From the NCBI GenBank assembly GCA_013398295.1, contig VZSF01003940.1, positions 248,001 to 312,000 on the forward strand: a stretch of DNA of 64,000 nt, given 5' to 3'. Under the pieces are notes generated by a model. It was not told the origin of the DNA, ran no database searches, and worked only from the letters and a program-made list of their open reading frames with translations. Below are positions 13,401 through 25,090 of this stretch, one piece after another. The stretch's first letter is position 1, and the number at the start of each line of letters is the position of its first letter. The stretch comes from Chionis minor. Its lineage: Eukaryota > Chordata > Aves > Charadriiformes > Chionididae. The position numbers and the translations under genes were made by a program.

Positions 13401-16400
13401 TCCATGTGTTTCACTTTTTCCTGATCTCAAATATACAACTGTCACTAACTCTATATGCCTTCACATATATTTTGGGGTGTGTGTGCACACGCATTTGGTA
13501 TGTGATCAAGTCTTCTGAAAAGAATGCTGTATTTCTCCCCAAATGCTGGTTATTATACAGCCTGCAAGTGTTGCACTGATTTTCATTCAGCATATCCTGT
13601 AACAGAAGAGGGTGAAATCCAGGCATTCAGCAATCAGGAAGCTAAACAATGACTTCAATATTCCACAGAATTATTTCAAAATAAGTCTGCTTTTGTTGAC
13701 TATTCCAGCTTTGTATTATTTCTGGGTTTTTATTATGCTGCAAAATTCTCAGAACACGGCAAATATCAACTGAGATAGAGAAGTCAGAGAGATCTCCGAT
13801 GACTCAGTATGTCATACAATGTCACAATTTTTTTCCACAGACTGGAATCAAAACAAGTGTTTTATGCTAGAAGAACTCTAGCTTCCATAACTAAGTTATA
13901 TTTCCAACAATACTCTAGGCTTACTTTGCAGTTCAAAGGAGAAAGAATATTTGGTAATAGGTATCATAAATATCCAGTGATTAGATGGCAGCACTCTTTT
14001 GCAGTTGCTTCTAGCAGATCTGTTCTTTGTCTTTCAAATGTCCTGTAACTCCACTCAAACCTTTAAAGATGGCACTCCTCTGCCCAAATGGAGGGGCTGG
14101 TTTTCCTAAGTTCCCTTCAGGGACATCAGCTTCTCCCAAGGTAGACATTGCCTCAAAGTTCCTTTGTTTCTACACTATCAAGGGAGCAGATAGTAGAGAC
14201 ATTTGAAATTAGATATTAATCCTATTCCTGCTCTCACTGACTTGGGGCAAATTAAATTTTAGTGTTTGAGGTTGCTATCTTTTTCATTGACAGGTCCATC
14301 TCTGCCTATTACAGGGGAACACTGGAAGACTCGTCCGCAGTATTTGTACAGCGCACTGAACCATAAATCAACTTTTGTACTATTATAGCAAAGAAATAAT
14401 CTTTCCCCCCCACAAGCACTGTACTTAGCATTCTGATAATACTGTGTTTCTTTTTCAAAGTATTAGGAATCAGAACCCACCACTGTTCTACTTCAGCCAG
14501 CTTGCTTTATATCTGGGAATCAGTACATTCCTATATACACATCACCATTCAAAAAGGCTCCAATCTTCTCCAGCTGAGAGTCAATAACAAAGTGTTAGAG
14601 AAATCAAAGCTATCCATATGTTCATAGGCTTTCAAAAATCAATAAGTAACTCAAGTTTTTAAAAGCATTATCAATACAATTAGAATCTCTTTTCACAGAT
14701 TCCAAAGACAGGGTTTTGTTTTGTTCCTTTTCTTATTGCCTGGCAACATGACCTGTATATTCCTTGGGTGAGTGACATGAAAAACAGTTTTTCCTGTGAA
14801 ATAAAGTATGTTGGCTTTCCAGGATTCACATCGAGGGCTGTCAAAACTTGTCTGAAACTGGTCTTTGCTTCCTTGTTAGTAAAATAGATACAGCACTAGC
14901 CACTTTACTTTACGGACTGAATTTAAAGATTGCATCTGCAGCACAGGGTATTATCAGTATGCTAAGCATCACTGTTACCAGATAAGTAACAGCTGATTTT
15001 GCCTAAAAAAATGATCAGTTACTCACAGTGAAAGCAACCACAGTTAGGAGTATGATCTTGATTTTTTTCTTCCTATCTTACAATGACTAAAATAAAGGTC
15101 AGGCTGGAAATGCGCATCTATTTTTTAAATGGCTAAAACATTATTTTATTCTTGTGAGTATCACTTGACTGTAACACAAGTGCCTTGTTTATATTAACTA
15201 GCAAATGCATAAGGCCCTCCCTTATTTCGAAACAATTCACATTACTGCGAAACTTACTGCTTTTTTAAAAATGCATAATACAAATACGAAGAGAGGAACT
15301 GGTGTAGTATTAGCCAGAAAATGATGAGTAGCGCAAGAAAATAAATCAAAGAAATAGTATTTCTTATAAAAACTTCAGCTTCTAATTAACAACAAGGCTC
15401 TGTCTTATTTAGTCTGTCTAAAACACTGACATTTCCTCCAAGTTGGTCTGGGATTGTAACATATAGACTCAATAGCTCCATGCCAATAGCTCAATAGTAC
15501 ACCTTATGTACCATTACCATGGACCTATGTGTGGTTTTCTCCATTGAGTTGATCTATCAAGTCGCAAATTGAGGACTTTACTCTAGGTAAAAAGGAAATG
15601 TCACAACCCACGTCAATTGAAACCTGGTACCACTGCAGACTAGATTTAGTTTCTCCTTCCCCTTGAGTGAGCTGAAAATCAGCAGGATTTTTGCATTTAA
15701 GGAGCAGTCAGCTTGTTTTAAACAAAGCTGATATAACAAGAAACAAAAAATGGAGCCAGAAAGATGAAACATATCTTGGTTTAATATAACACACATTCAT
15801 ATCCCAAAAGTTGGCAAAGGACAGCATTGCAGTTGCAACTAGCACAATGCAACCAAAGTATTCTTATGTCAAAAGTCAGGCAGGAATAATAACTGAGAAG
15901 TTCTCTATTTAAAAATTATTATAATAATATGCATAGTAATTATATTCCATGACCTTGTCATAAGCAGCAACAATTTAGTCTCATAGCTAATGGCTTCAAT
16001 TATAGCTTTGGTTACTGTTGAACTTCCTCAACTTTCTGAGGTTAAGTCAGACCTATTGGAGGACAAGAGAACGGTTACAGCTGGGATCTGCAAGTGGAAG
16101 CCAACATAAAGTCTTCATTTACTTTTTAAAAAACATACAAGCTACAATCTACGAAAAACAGACCATGTCCTTTCAAATGTTCTGCCAGCAGGCATAGGTA
16201 AGGTAGGAGTTTGCATTGAACTGGCTCTTCATGCCTTGCATCAGCTTTTAACAACCCTGAGCAGGAATTTAGGACAAGACATGGCAGTCTTGAGCAGAAA
16301 GATTAATCAATACCACACCAGAAACTCCAAGCTGTAAATAACCAAGGAAAGCTGAGATTCCCTAACTCTATTGAGTAAAGTAAAATATAGCAAAGATTAC

Positions 16401-19400
16401 ATTCAAAATGAGTGAGAAGCCAGCATAGAATACTAGAGAATGACGGCACAGATCCAGAAAGCAACACATTTCTGTCTGTATCCAAGGCTAATAAACATCC
16501 TAAAAAGCAACATAAAAAGAGACCAGCAAGCAGATACCTTTGCCCACAGAACATTAACATGCACATAGGACCTGTCTGCTAATGGCATGACTACTACCTT
16601 GGCCGTGATTAGTTAAATGACGCGGACAACACAGGCTCCTCTCATTTGTGTGAGAGGATCTAAAATTATGCAGTCAAAACCTGTAAGAGCCATACATTCC
16701 ACAACTGCAGGGCACAGGTGGGCCTCTAATGCACACTGAACACCGTGCTGCTCCGAGTCAGGAATAGGCACTGCAATGTGTCACCAGCAGCTTGCGTGAG
16801 GATTTCAGTCTCCTTGGTGCCAGATGCCTGCTTAATGACTTACTGTAAGTTTCTTTCTCATAGATGGGCAGGGAAGCTACATTTTACATTTCCAGAGTAA
16901 TGCATGGCATTAGGACAATCTGTCTTCAACAAATTTGCTCAGAAAGCTTCCTTGCCAATATACACCTTAGGTTACTGTTACGGACTAATACTGAGTAGTC
17001 TTGATTTAAAATATTATGGGTATAAACTGCTTTGCTAGATCATTACTGCCCAGCTCTTCTTTTGTATATAGCATTTTATGTCTGAGTCAATATGATATAC
17101 TATAAACTAATAATATTATAGTCATAGTTTACATTGGTATAGTATATAATATATATCATTAGATATTCACTGTGCAGAGAACGCATTTCTCTCTTACAGC
17201 AATTCTTAACAAGCATTTCTGTTTGCTTCTGAATTAGAGAGATAAGATTAGGTGGCTGGCTGTAAAACTGCCCTCTGCTGTTCTGATTACTTCCGTTAGG
17301 TCACCTCACCATCTGCTTTTGGAGCAGATGCATCGCTGCCTGGTGCTCTCATGCATACCAGCTGACTGCCTGACCTTACTTTGGTGTTACGCTAGAACAG
17401 CAAGTGGCTATGCGCTACAGTTCTTGCCAACAGTCAAACAAGACTCGTACCAGCTTGAATTTGAATGATTTTCTACAGATTTCCACTGAACTGCTTTCAT
17501 CATCGGACTTTGATGTAAATCTTTTTTTTAAAAAAATTCATGTGTTAATGGTCTGAGCAAAAAGACCTTGATGGGGAATAAAACTAGTTCCAAGGTTCTC
17601 TTGTGCTCGTTGGCTTCTAAGTATTTTTCATTACTTTGTGATTTTGGTAAGTACAAACCATAATACTAGATAAAAATTACTTTGTATCATCCCTTTCCTA
17701 CTTACAGGATTATAAGTCTTATGAAGAACTAAACCATGAAGTATTGTTACACAATAGCCAAAAGAAACAAAAAAGAGTTTCCTCTTTCTCTTATACCCAA
17801 TAGGACACAACCTGGACAACATAAACGATTAAAGGCTTTAAAGATTCCATATATCAGGGCCAGATAGTCCATGAAAATCCCAAACTGTTTAGCAGCACTG
17901 TTATATAGACCATATAGTTCTTCTGGCCAAAAATGCCAAAATCTCCATTAATAAACCAACTAAAACTCACACAAGCTTCAGTATGAGGCTTGTGTGCACA
18001 GAATGCAAGAGCAGGACAGTCTGCTACAGTATTAACAATATAACGGCATAAGCTATCCAGTAAATAACAAGCCTCAATGTGACATTGAGGACTGATGCAA
18101 TTTCACATGCTCAAGAGTACCATCCTGTTGCCTGTAAAATGCTACTTTGATTTCTGAAACAACAGATGTCAATATCTCAATATTTTGACATTTATACTTT
18201 CTTCCATCAAACACGAAACCAGAACTTAGAACTATTAGGTGTTTTTTAGAAGAAACTGACAATTTTAAAGACTTTATACCATTGAAATTTAAAAGTATTT
18301 TCTGTTTACCTGTCCAAATGCAATAGCTCTGAAATACAGGTCTGTTTACTTCATTCTCTCAGGAACAATAGTGCATGTTAAGCAACAATCCTACTGTCCC
18401 AAAATAACTTAATACAACACCATATGATTAGGACCCTCTCTTCACCTGAGATACCATTCAGGAGAAGTACAAAGACAAAATGATAAAAGCTGTTCATTGC
18501 TGAAGGGCAGTGATGGCAGTGCAGGGTTAAAACTTGGCAGATAACTCTTCCAAGCTAAATTTAACAAGCCAAACTCTTTGCCAAAATTAATTCCTCTGCT
18601 GATATGTCCAGTAACATAGAAAACTAAGCAAACAAACGACCATAGCAATAACGAGTGAATGACCTGCAGCCTTTTCCAAATCTCTTCTCTACTGTACCTG
18701 AGTAGTTACTTGTGAGCGTTAGAATCTGGTACCACATTGCCCCAAAAAGCAACAAATAAAGACGCTTAGCAGCTTAGAGATTGAGTGCACATTTTGCCAT
18801 CTTTACTCTGGTCAAGAACATCCAAGATTATGCAGCGAGGACTTACCTGCACACTATGGATCAGTATCAGCCTTCCTTTCTATGGCATACTAGCACCTAC
18901 TAACAGCAACTTATTTGCACAGTCAAACGCAACACACAATGAAAGAGTTTGTTGGATTGATTTCCAAACCAAATTACGCTCAGTACCAAGAGTTCTAAAA
19001 CTCCGATGTTTGGGAATCATAATCGCAACTCATGATGCTAAAAGAACAGGATATGAATTCTGGTTAGCCAGAGTAACCCAGGGGAGTTTTCTTTCCACCT
19101 ACATGGCCTCTCCCCACTTGCCCCCACCCACCAAAAAAAGTGCCTGGAGATGACACTTCAAGTTAGCTTCACAGTTTCCAACGACAAAATTTCCTTATTC
19201 TAACCAACCTAGCACCCAGAGTTTTGTGCTATTTCATTTGAAGTGAGAACCCTATCAAGGTATAGAACAACGCTGAGATAATGGCCCTGTTCCTAATGGC
19301 TGTTAACTTCACAGTGCTCTGAACCTTGGGGTTATTAGCACAGCAGATGGTTCAGATTTTTGACACCTGTCCCAGCAGTTTTGTTTTTCCTACAGCTTGC

Positions 19401-20068
19401 AGAAATTCATACACAAAAGCCATTTGTCAAAAACTAATTGACAAAAGCCAAGTTGGGCGAAGTTATATTTGCTGAGAATAAATTTATTGCTAATAGTAGC
19501 TGGGTTTGAGTACAGAAATATTTCTTTCTGGTATAATCACTTCTCTATGGATATACTAAAAGGTAAAATTGAGAAATACACTCCAAGCCAGCCACAACTT
19601 ATTATTTTTGCATAAAGAAAAATAAAACAATAGGTGGTTTATAGCACATGACTTTGTGCCAAAACTAGCTATCTAAGATTATTCACAGGTAATGGTCACT
19701 GATAGTATTCTCAGGCAGGTGCTTTCATCATAGTTTTGCTTCCCCATTTATGCCTCAAACGTGATTTGATTCAACTTTATTTCTACATACAGTACTAAAG
19801 CCACAAAGGATTAAATTTTGGGTTTTTTCATAGTTAAAGCACTCTCCAAGCCATCCAGATGTGCCTCTAGGTAAACAGATTAATTTTATATTGAGCTTCC
19901 TTTTAAGAGGAGTTAGTTGTAATGCACAAACATTCCAAATTACTTTAGTTGTATTTGTCCTTTTTTGATATTCCTTTTATAGTATCACTTTAATCATTAC
20001 TCTGATTATTTCACGATTAAGTACTTAAACATTAAAGGCTGAACTTAAACTGAGAAACTGATACTCAC
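4411..20068. other. AT-rich non-coding stretch with G-rich tract and AT palindrome
   Basis: No gene is supported over these 15.6 kb. Visible landmarks are a G-rich tract at 8,778-8,800 (two runs of seven G separated by AAGGC), a short hairpin at 16,637-16,658 (TCCTCTCA paired with TGAGAGGA across six bases) and an AT-rich nested inverted repeat at 17,095-17,147. Strong isolated minus-strand donor motifs occur near 12,705 and 18,846. The 18,846 donor is near-perfect (CAG followed by GTAAGTCC), but every frame upstream of it is closed by stops, so it could at most belong to an untranslated exon. Confidence 0.55.
17095..17147. repeat. AT-rich nested inverted repeat
   Basis: ATATACTATA at 17,095-17,104 is exactly complementary to TATAGTATAT at 17,138-17,147. 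Inside it, TAAACTA (17,103-17,109) pairs with TAGTTTA (17,125-17,131). The whole segment is nearly pure A/T and ends in TA-rich flanks. It could be a chance palindrome in low-complexity DNA or a worn miniature element. No known family is recognised. Confidence 0.5.
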
Positions 20069-20164
20069 CATCAAGACTTCTCCCAATACTTGTATTTCCT
20101 CTCTAGAAATACAGTTTTCAGAGTAAAAGATGATACTGTTGCTCTCAGTCACCACAGTTTCCAG
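20069..20164 (-). other. Weak candidate coding exon (minus strand), product unknown
   Basis: On the reverse strand a 96-base segment is open in one phase-0 frame for 32 codons, ending in EEIQVLGEVLM. It is followed by a consensus donor (ATG then GTGAGTAT). The acceptor side is only fair: a T-rich stretch ending in GGAAG before CTGGAAACTG. The frame stays open further upstream, so the boundary is not fixed by a stop. I do not recognise the peptide. Such donor-plus-open-frame pairs arise by chance at this length, so this is a lead and not a gene call. Confidence 0.15.
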
Positions 20165-20204
20165 CTTCCATAATGAAAAAGTCAGGCAAATCATACAAAA
20201 ATGT

Positions 20205-20530
20205 GTGAAGTGAGCATCAGGTTATGAGCTGACCATCACCACTTGGGAAGCAAAACCGTGAGGTAGCTTCATGCATACGTTAGCTGCAACCTCCACAGAT
20301 GTCAAACAACAAATCAACTGCCACAGCTGAATAAAACCAGAGATGATCATTATGCCACTCTATCAATCCCCAATTTTGCCATTCCTGGAATACTGGATGG
20401 AGTCCCACATCTCTCGTTTCAAAAAGAACATAGTAGAAATGGAAGTGGTTCAGAGAACAGCAGTGAGACAAAGGTACACACAGAAACGGCATCTGGCAGG
20501 GGGGGCTTCAAGCGCAGAGTCCTGGAGGTC
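20205..20530 (+). mobile_element. Decayed CR1-type LINE fragment (3' part of the reverse-transcriptase ORF)
   Basis: The text from about 20,340 to 20,475 follows the order of the CR1/L3 LINE block near the end of ORF2. A 'cagaaaatatcattatgccac' equivalent lies near 20,338-20,358. It is followed by the equivalents of 'cttgaatactgtgtgcagttctgg' (near 20,383-20,408), 'tctcaaaaaagatatagtagaa' (near 20,412-20,437) and 'ttcagagaagggcaac' (near 20,449-20,464). The upstream 130 bases fit the preceding block more loosely. Several indels and many substitutions break the frame, so it is an old, dead copy. Similarity is judged against family sequence from memory; boundaries are approximate to a few tens of bases. 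Confidence 0.7.
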
Positions 20531-23500
20531 AGTAATATATTAGACTGAAGTGATAAACGTACTTGACCTGTCACAAAAGGGGTTACTGGGCAAGACTAAT
20601 TCCCAGTCCAATCCACATTTGTTCTTGAATTCACAATCATTTGAACTGAGTCATTATTGATTACTGATTTAGGGATGCTAAACACCACTGCAACTCATTT
20701 ATTTGAAAATACATTAATAAGCTACTATTCAATGACTGTTCAAAAATAATCAAAAAAGTATCAAGAACCCTCAAAAGATGGAAAGTTCTAATCTATTCCA
20801 CACAACTAAAAAATAAAATACATTTTAAAACATGCAATAAACAAAAAACCCTAGAAGAAATATAATTTTATTCTCAGCCAAGCCACACAGAAAAAGAGCT
20901 ACATTTTTTTTCCCTACTAAACACTTTTAAACAGCTACAAAGCATTATGGAAAACATCTGAAGCCCAATAAGCATGGTGTTTGTCACAGTTTGGGCCGGA
21001 CCGGTTCAAACCAGGACAGTATTTGCCACTACTAGAAGGCCACAGGCTCTCTACTGATTGACTTAAAAACCAAAGAGCACACCCAAAATCTGCACCACCA
21101 CCACCTCCTCTAAACACCGCACTTTTACAGAAAAGAGACACAATGTAAAAAAAACCACAAAAATCCCTGCCCATTCCCAGCTCAGCAAACAAACACGGTC
21201 TGACACAAAGTATTAAGCCAGCCAGCCTTCAGTTACCAAGCAGATATACGACATTCTCCGTTATTCACGAGCATACTTAGAAACATTAAGGATATACACT
21301 TTGCTTATGCTTTGTGCTGCGTTTCAGTCTTGCACACAAAGGATCCACAGAAACGAGATGACTAAGCCTACTACAGACACACAGTAAGTGCCACCTGACT
21401 AACCTCTAACACCTGAAACGCTATGCAGAAAGTTCATTTGCTTCTTAAAACCACAGACAGAAATTGCTAGCTTCTTGCATCAGTTCACTGAACCTCTAGA
21501 AGCTATGAGGGTAGCTGGAGCTATGCTTCACTCTGATATACAGACTTTCCACCTTTGTGGTTGCCTAATAACTTTAAGGCATGAAAATCTGCCCTCAGCA
21601 TGGCTCATCTGTGCCTGAAAGTGTACTGAGAAGTTTCGTAAAGGTGTAGATGCTTTAATGTTTTAAAGAACAGTTAAGATTATGGAAATATTCCTATTTG
21701 TCATACAGTTATGTATTTTTTGCTTACATATTGTACCCTGATTAGTATTGTACTACACGACCAACCGATGTATTAGAGATAACTTTCTGGTTTTTGAGAG
21801 GTTTTTTTTGTTTTTAATAAAACTAACCCCCCCATTACATATTCAATCTGGCTGGAACGGAATTTGTAATTAGTCTCTAAGACAGCATACTGAAAAATGG
21901 AGAGGGAAACACCTCTCTACATCTCTTGAGGTTCATCACTGATAGGAATATGGTATGTGGGAGTAAACCATCCCTAAACAAACTGACTTTGCCCCATTCA
22001 CTGGTTATTGGAAAAGGACAGCCTTATCAATTAATATAATCTAAATTCTGTACTTGAAGGAGCAACTGTTTAAGAAAGAGACAACATGACCTTTCATGTG
22101 CTAGCTCTGCGCTGCCTTCTGTATGTTCATGTTATCAAACTTTCACAGCTATTACGGATGTTTGCACAGACATACTGCTTTCATCACATTTGAAAAAGTC
22201 TAACATATACCGTGATATATAACCCACTATAAACTCTTCTGCACGATTAAAAGAAACTTAAATTCTCTTGGTTATACCAAGTGCCTTTGGGAACCAGGAG
22301 TAGTAAAAACAACTTTCTCTTGGCTTCACGTATGCAGATATGGCTACTATGGCATTGTTTTGTGGAGAGTAACAAGGTGTTCGGCTAGGAGCTCATCCCT
22401 ATGATGAGACCTTAACAAGTAAACTGACAAATATTTGAGTAAAGGGATAGTGAAGGAGAGAAAGGGAGTTATGGTTATCTTTATCAACTGCTAATACCAA
22501 TCCCCAACCAACCTGCTGTGTTCCACTGAAAAATACTGCAATTCACTTCAAGCTCCTTAAAGGGCAAGTTTCACCACAGATAAACTGAACTGACTTTGGG
22601 CAGACTTGTGCAGTAAGAAAATGCAGAAGCATACTTCAGAAGAAATACATTTTTATAAAATACGTAAATGCATATACATAATACATATTTAGCAGAACTA
22701 TAATTTAAGCCAGAGTTTGTCCCCTGTCTTAAAGTCAGGCCTCTGATGCATTACGCTGCCAGTATATTACACTATATATTGCTGCCCCATAACTCACATC
22801 ACCTCAAACCAATTTCATGCCCACTCTATTATTGTGGCTACAAAGAACAATTTTAAGAGAATGATAGAAAATGATCTCACTCAGCAGTGTTCTCACTAGT
22901 TGAGGAGATCTTTGAAGTAATTTTACTGTAATAGACAGAGTATACTCTGCTGTAATTGCTGGGCTATTCATTTTAGTCCCCTGGTGGCACTTACTGAAAT
23001 GCCATCAATTTAAATTTGTTTTCATAAACTCTACAGTCTGGAACTTTGAAACAGCATCCTCTCCCCAGTATTCTTTTTCTAATAAATGCAAAATTAACTA
23101 ACTAACATCTGTTAAACACAGAAAAAGGAAAATAAATGTAATTTATATATTCTGTTTATTCTGAGGTGGATCCCATTACAAAAACATAAATAGTATCCAC
23201 CCCTACTAAATTTTGCAAATATACATGGACCTGATACAAAGTAATGTATTTGCCTGAGCCACTCATACAGTCATAATGCCATAAAAACATCCAGATCAGT
23301 TTACAAATGGTATCTACCAAAAAACCTCATTATAGGGAAAAACACTCCCTTTAATCCTCTCAAAAAAACCACACACCCCTACACCAATCACCCCCGCAGA
23401 CTTCCGCCTCCCCCTTTTTAATCTGAGCAAGACAAGCCAACTACAAGCCACAGGTATCTAGTCCCATCAAGAAACAGTAAGATCAATGGTAATTGGTGTA

Positions 23501-24897
23501 AAAATTTTAGCCTGCTGAATTTGAGTCACAATATCACTTTGTTCTCTATTTTACTATTGCCCCTTGGATTTAAACAGCAGAGAGATTTGGTTCATAGTAG
23601 TTTCTTACTTCTCATGTGCTTTGTATCACAACAAATTCCATTTTTATGTGCCTACATCAGTGGAACAAAAGCCAACTGGTTTGATTGTAAGAACACGAGA
23701 CTGCAAAACACAGGGAAGGGCACAGACCACCATGTAGCATTTACTTCTGACAAGAAGAATGACTTTAATGTCCCTATGCCACCCTCCTCACAAATTTCCT
23801 TCTACCAAGGACATTAATCAATGTGTGTCACTGACATGGTAGTAGCTGTCAACCTCTTGGTTGTTAGATTGCTGCAGAAAGGATCTAGTGCAGCTTCACC
23901 CAGACCTGCTCTGAGATCACTCTCTGTATCCATTGTCAGCGGACAGATGATCGAGACCTACCTGCTCTGCTATAACACTTTCCGTTTTAGGCTGCCTAAG
24001 CCACTTCCAGTGATCCATCACAAATATAGGAGACTTTTTAAAAATTATTTTTCTCTTTCACAGAAGGACCCTATCATTTCTTTTAAAAAAAAAAAAAAAA
24101 AGAATGATTCAGTGACTCAGGAAAGATGCCTGAAGGGGACTCAAACTTCGTTGTGATTATTTCTTAGAGCATATGGCATTCAAAATTTCAGCTTTGTTTA
24201 CTGAAAGCTCCTCTTCACAAGTGCTAGTATGACCCCATTTCTTCCATTGAGTCATAAAAGAAATTTGACATGACTATCATCTTCCTCTTGGGAAACCAAG
24301 GAAAAGACAGACACCAAGCAACTTGCTACAATTACATCATTGGCACTGCAATTATGACCATAATAAAAACTGAATTTAACAAATTCCAAACCAGTGTTTC
24401 CATACTAAACCAAGTTTCAATATGGAGTATAATTACAGTATTTTAAAACTGAACAGGCTACTGTTATGAATTCAAGCCTAACGTACACAGAAGGGAAAGA
24501 TAAAATAGCAGTAGGAAACTTTAGAAACATCTAATACCTAAAGAAAAGATTCTTTAATGAAAGAATTAAGTTCAAGAATAAGAAGAAATGAACTTCAACT
24601 ACAATTAAAACTTGCCAGCTCAGCCTCTCCTCCTTTCTTCAGTTTTAGGATGATGTAGTTTACTTTTCATGCATTATTTTGTTTGCTATCGCTATCACCA
24701 CTGATCTCAGGTAGAGCACTTCAGAGCTTGTAAAGTTATTTTTTCTTTCTGTTTTCATTGAGCTAACAAACTGTATTTTATGTGTGCATACAGAAACATC
24801 TCAGTACCACCATTAACAGAACTGTAATCTCCCTCTAGCAGAGTACCTTAAATATTTTGAGACACTCAGAGTAACTCTATAGACATCATGGGATTAC
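20531..24897. other. AT-rich non-coding stretch with CpG-containing palindrome and A17 run
   Basis: No gene is seen. A near-perfect palindrome sits at 20,989-21,011. A run of 17 A lies at 24,085-24,101 without a recognisable retroelement body upstream. An 84-base minus-strand open segment at 22,995-23,078 is bounded by a fair acceptor and a GTAAGT donor (phase 2 at both ends), but the peptide (including CCFKVPDCRVYENKF) is not recognised. It is within chance expectation. Confidence 0.5.
20989..21011. repeat. Near-perfect 23-base palindrome with CpGs
   Basis: The left arm GTTTGGGCCGG (20,989-20,999) and right arm CCGGTTCAAAC (21,001-21,011) pair at 9 of 11 positions around a single A. The two mismatches become G-U wobbles if transcribed. 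It has a locally high GC content and two CpGs inside AT-rich DNA. The right arm also resembles a polymerase III B box, but no A box at a suitable distance was found. Confidence 0.6.
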
Positions 24898-25090
24898 CTG
24901 CGTATTGCCCGTAGGGGCACTGCTTCGTCAGAATGCATGCACTGACACACACTGCTGCTGAACACAATACGTCAGCCTGTAGACTATCCTGCTCTGAGGG
25001 CTCACAAGAAGCACGCTCATTTCTCACAGAAAGGTGACTTTTTCCAAGAAACTCCTGCTGGTGGCATTGATGAGATCTTGAGGTTGCCCT
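24898..25090 (-). CDS. Candidate internal coding exon (minus strand), product unknown
   Basis: Read on the reverse strand, a pyrimidine-rich tract (CTCCTTTCTGCTTCAG) ends at a good acceptor just right of 25,090. The exon then runs 193 bases to a donor (ACGCAG then GTAATC) left of 24,898. One frame is open throughout, 64 codons entering in phase 0 and leaving in phase 1, while the other two frames hit stops. Base composition is less AT-rich and has more CpG than the flanks, which fits coding DNA. The translated peptide is cysteine-rich toward its end (it includes QCPYGQYA) and has no domain I recognise. It contains no start codon context and no terminal stop, so it would be an internal exon of a leftward gene. 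A chance pseudo-exon is the main alternative. Confidence 0.28.

Noticed and set aside
18847..18900. Near-perfect minus-strand donor (CAG then GTAAGTCC) as evidence for a coding exon
   Set aside because: All three frames of the segment upstream of it carry stops within about 45 bases. Only an untranslated exon would be possible, and no support exists for that.
18785..19153. 122-codon + strand open frame
   Set aside because: No recognisable motif, and its length is within chance expectation.
24085..24101. A17 run (and A16 at 30,874-30,889) as the tail of a processed pseudogene or retroposon
   Set aside because: No recognisable coding or repeat body precedes either run and no target-site duplication is visible.
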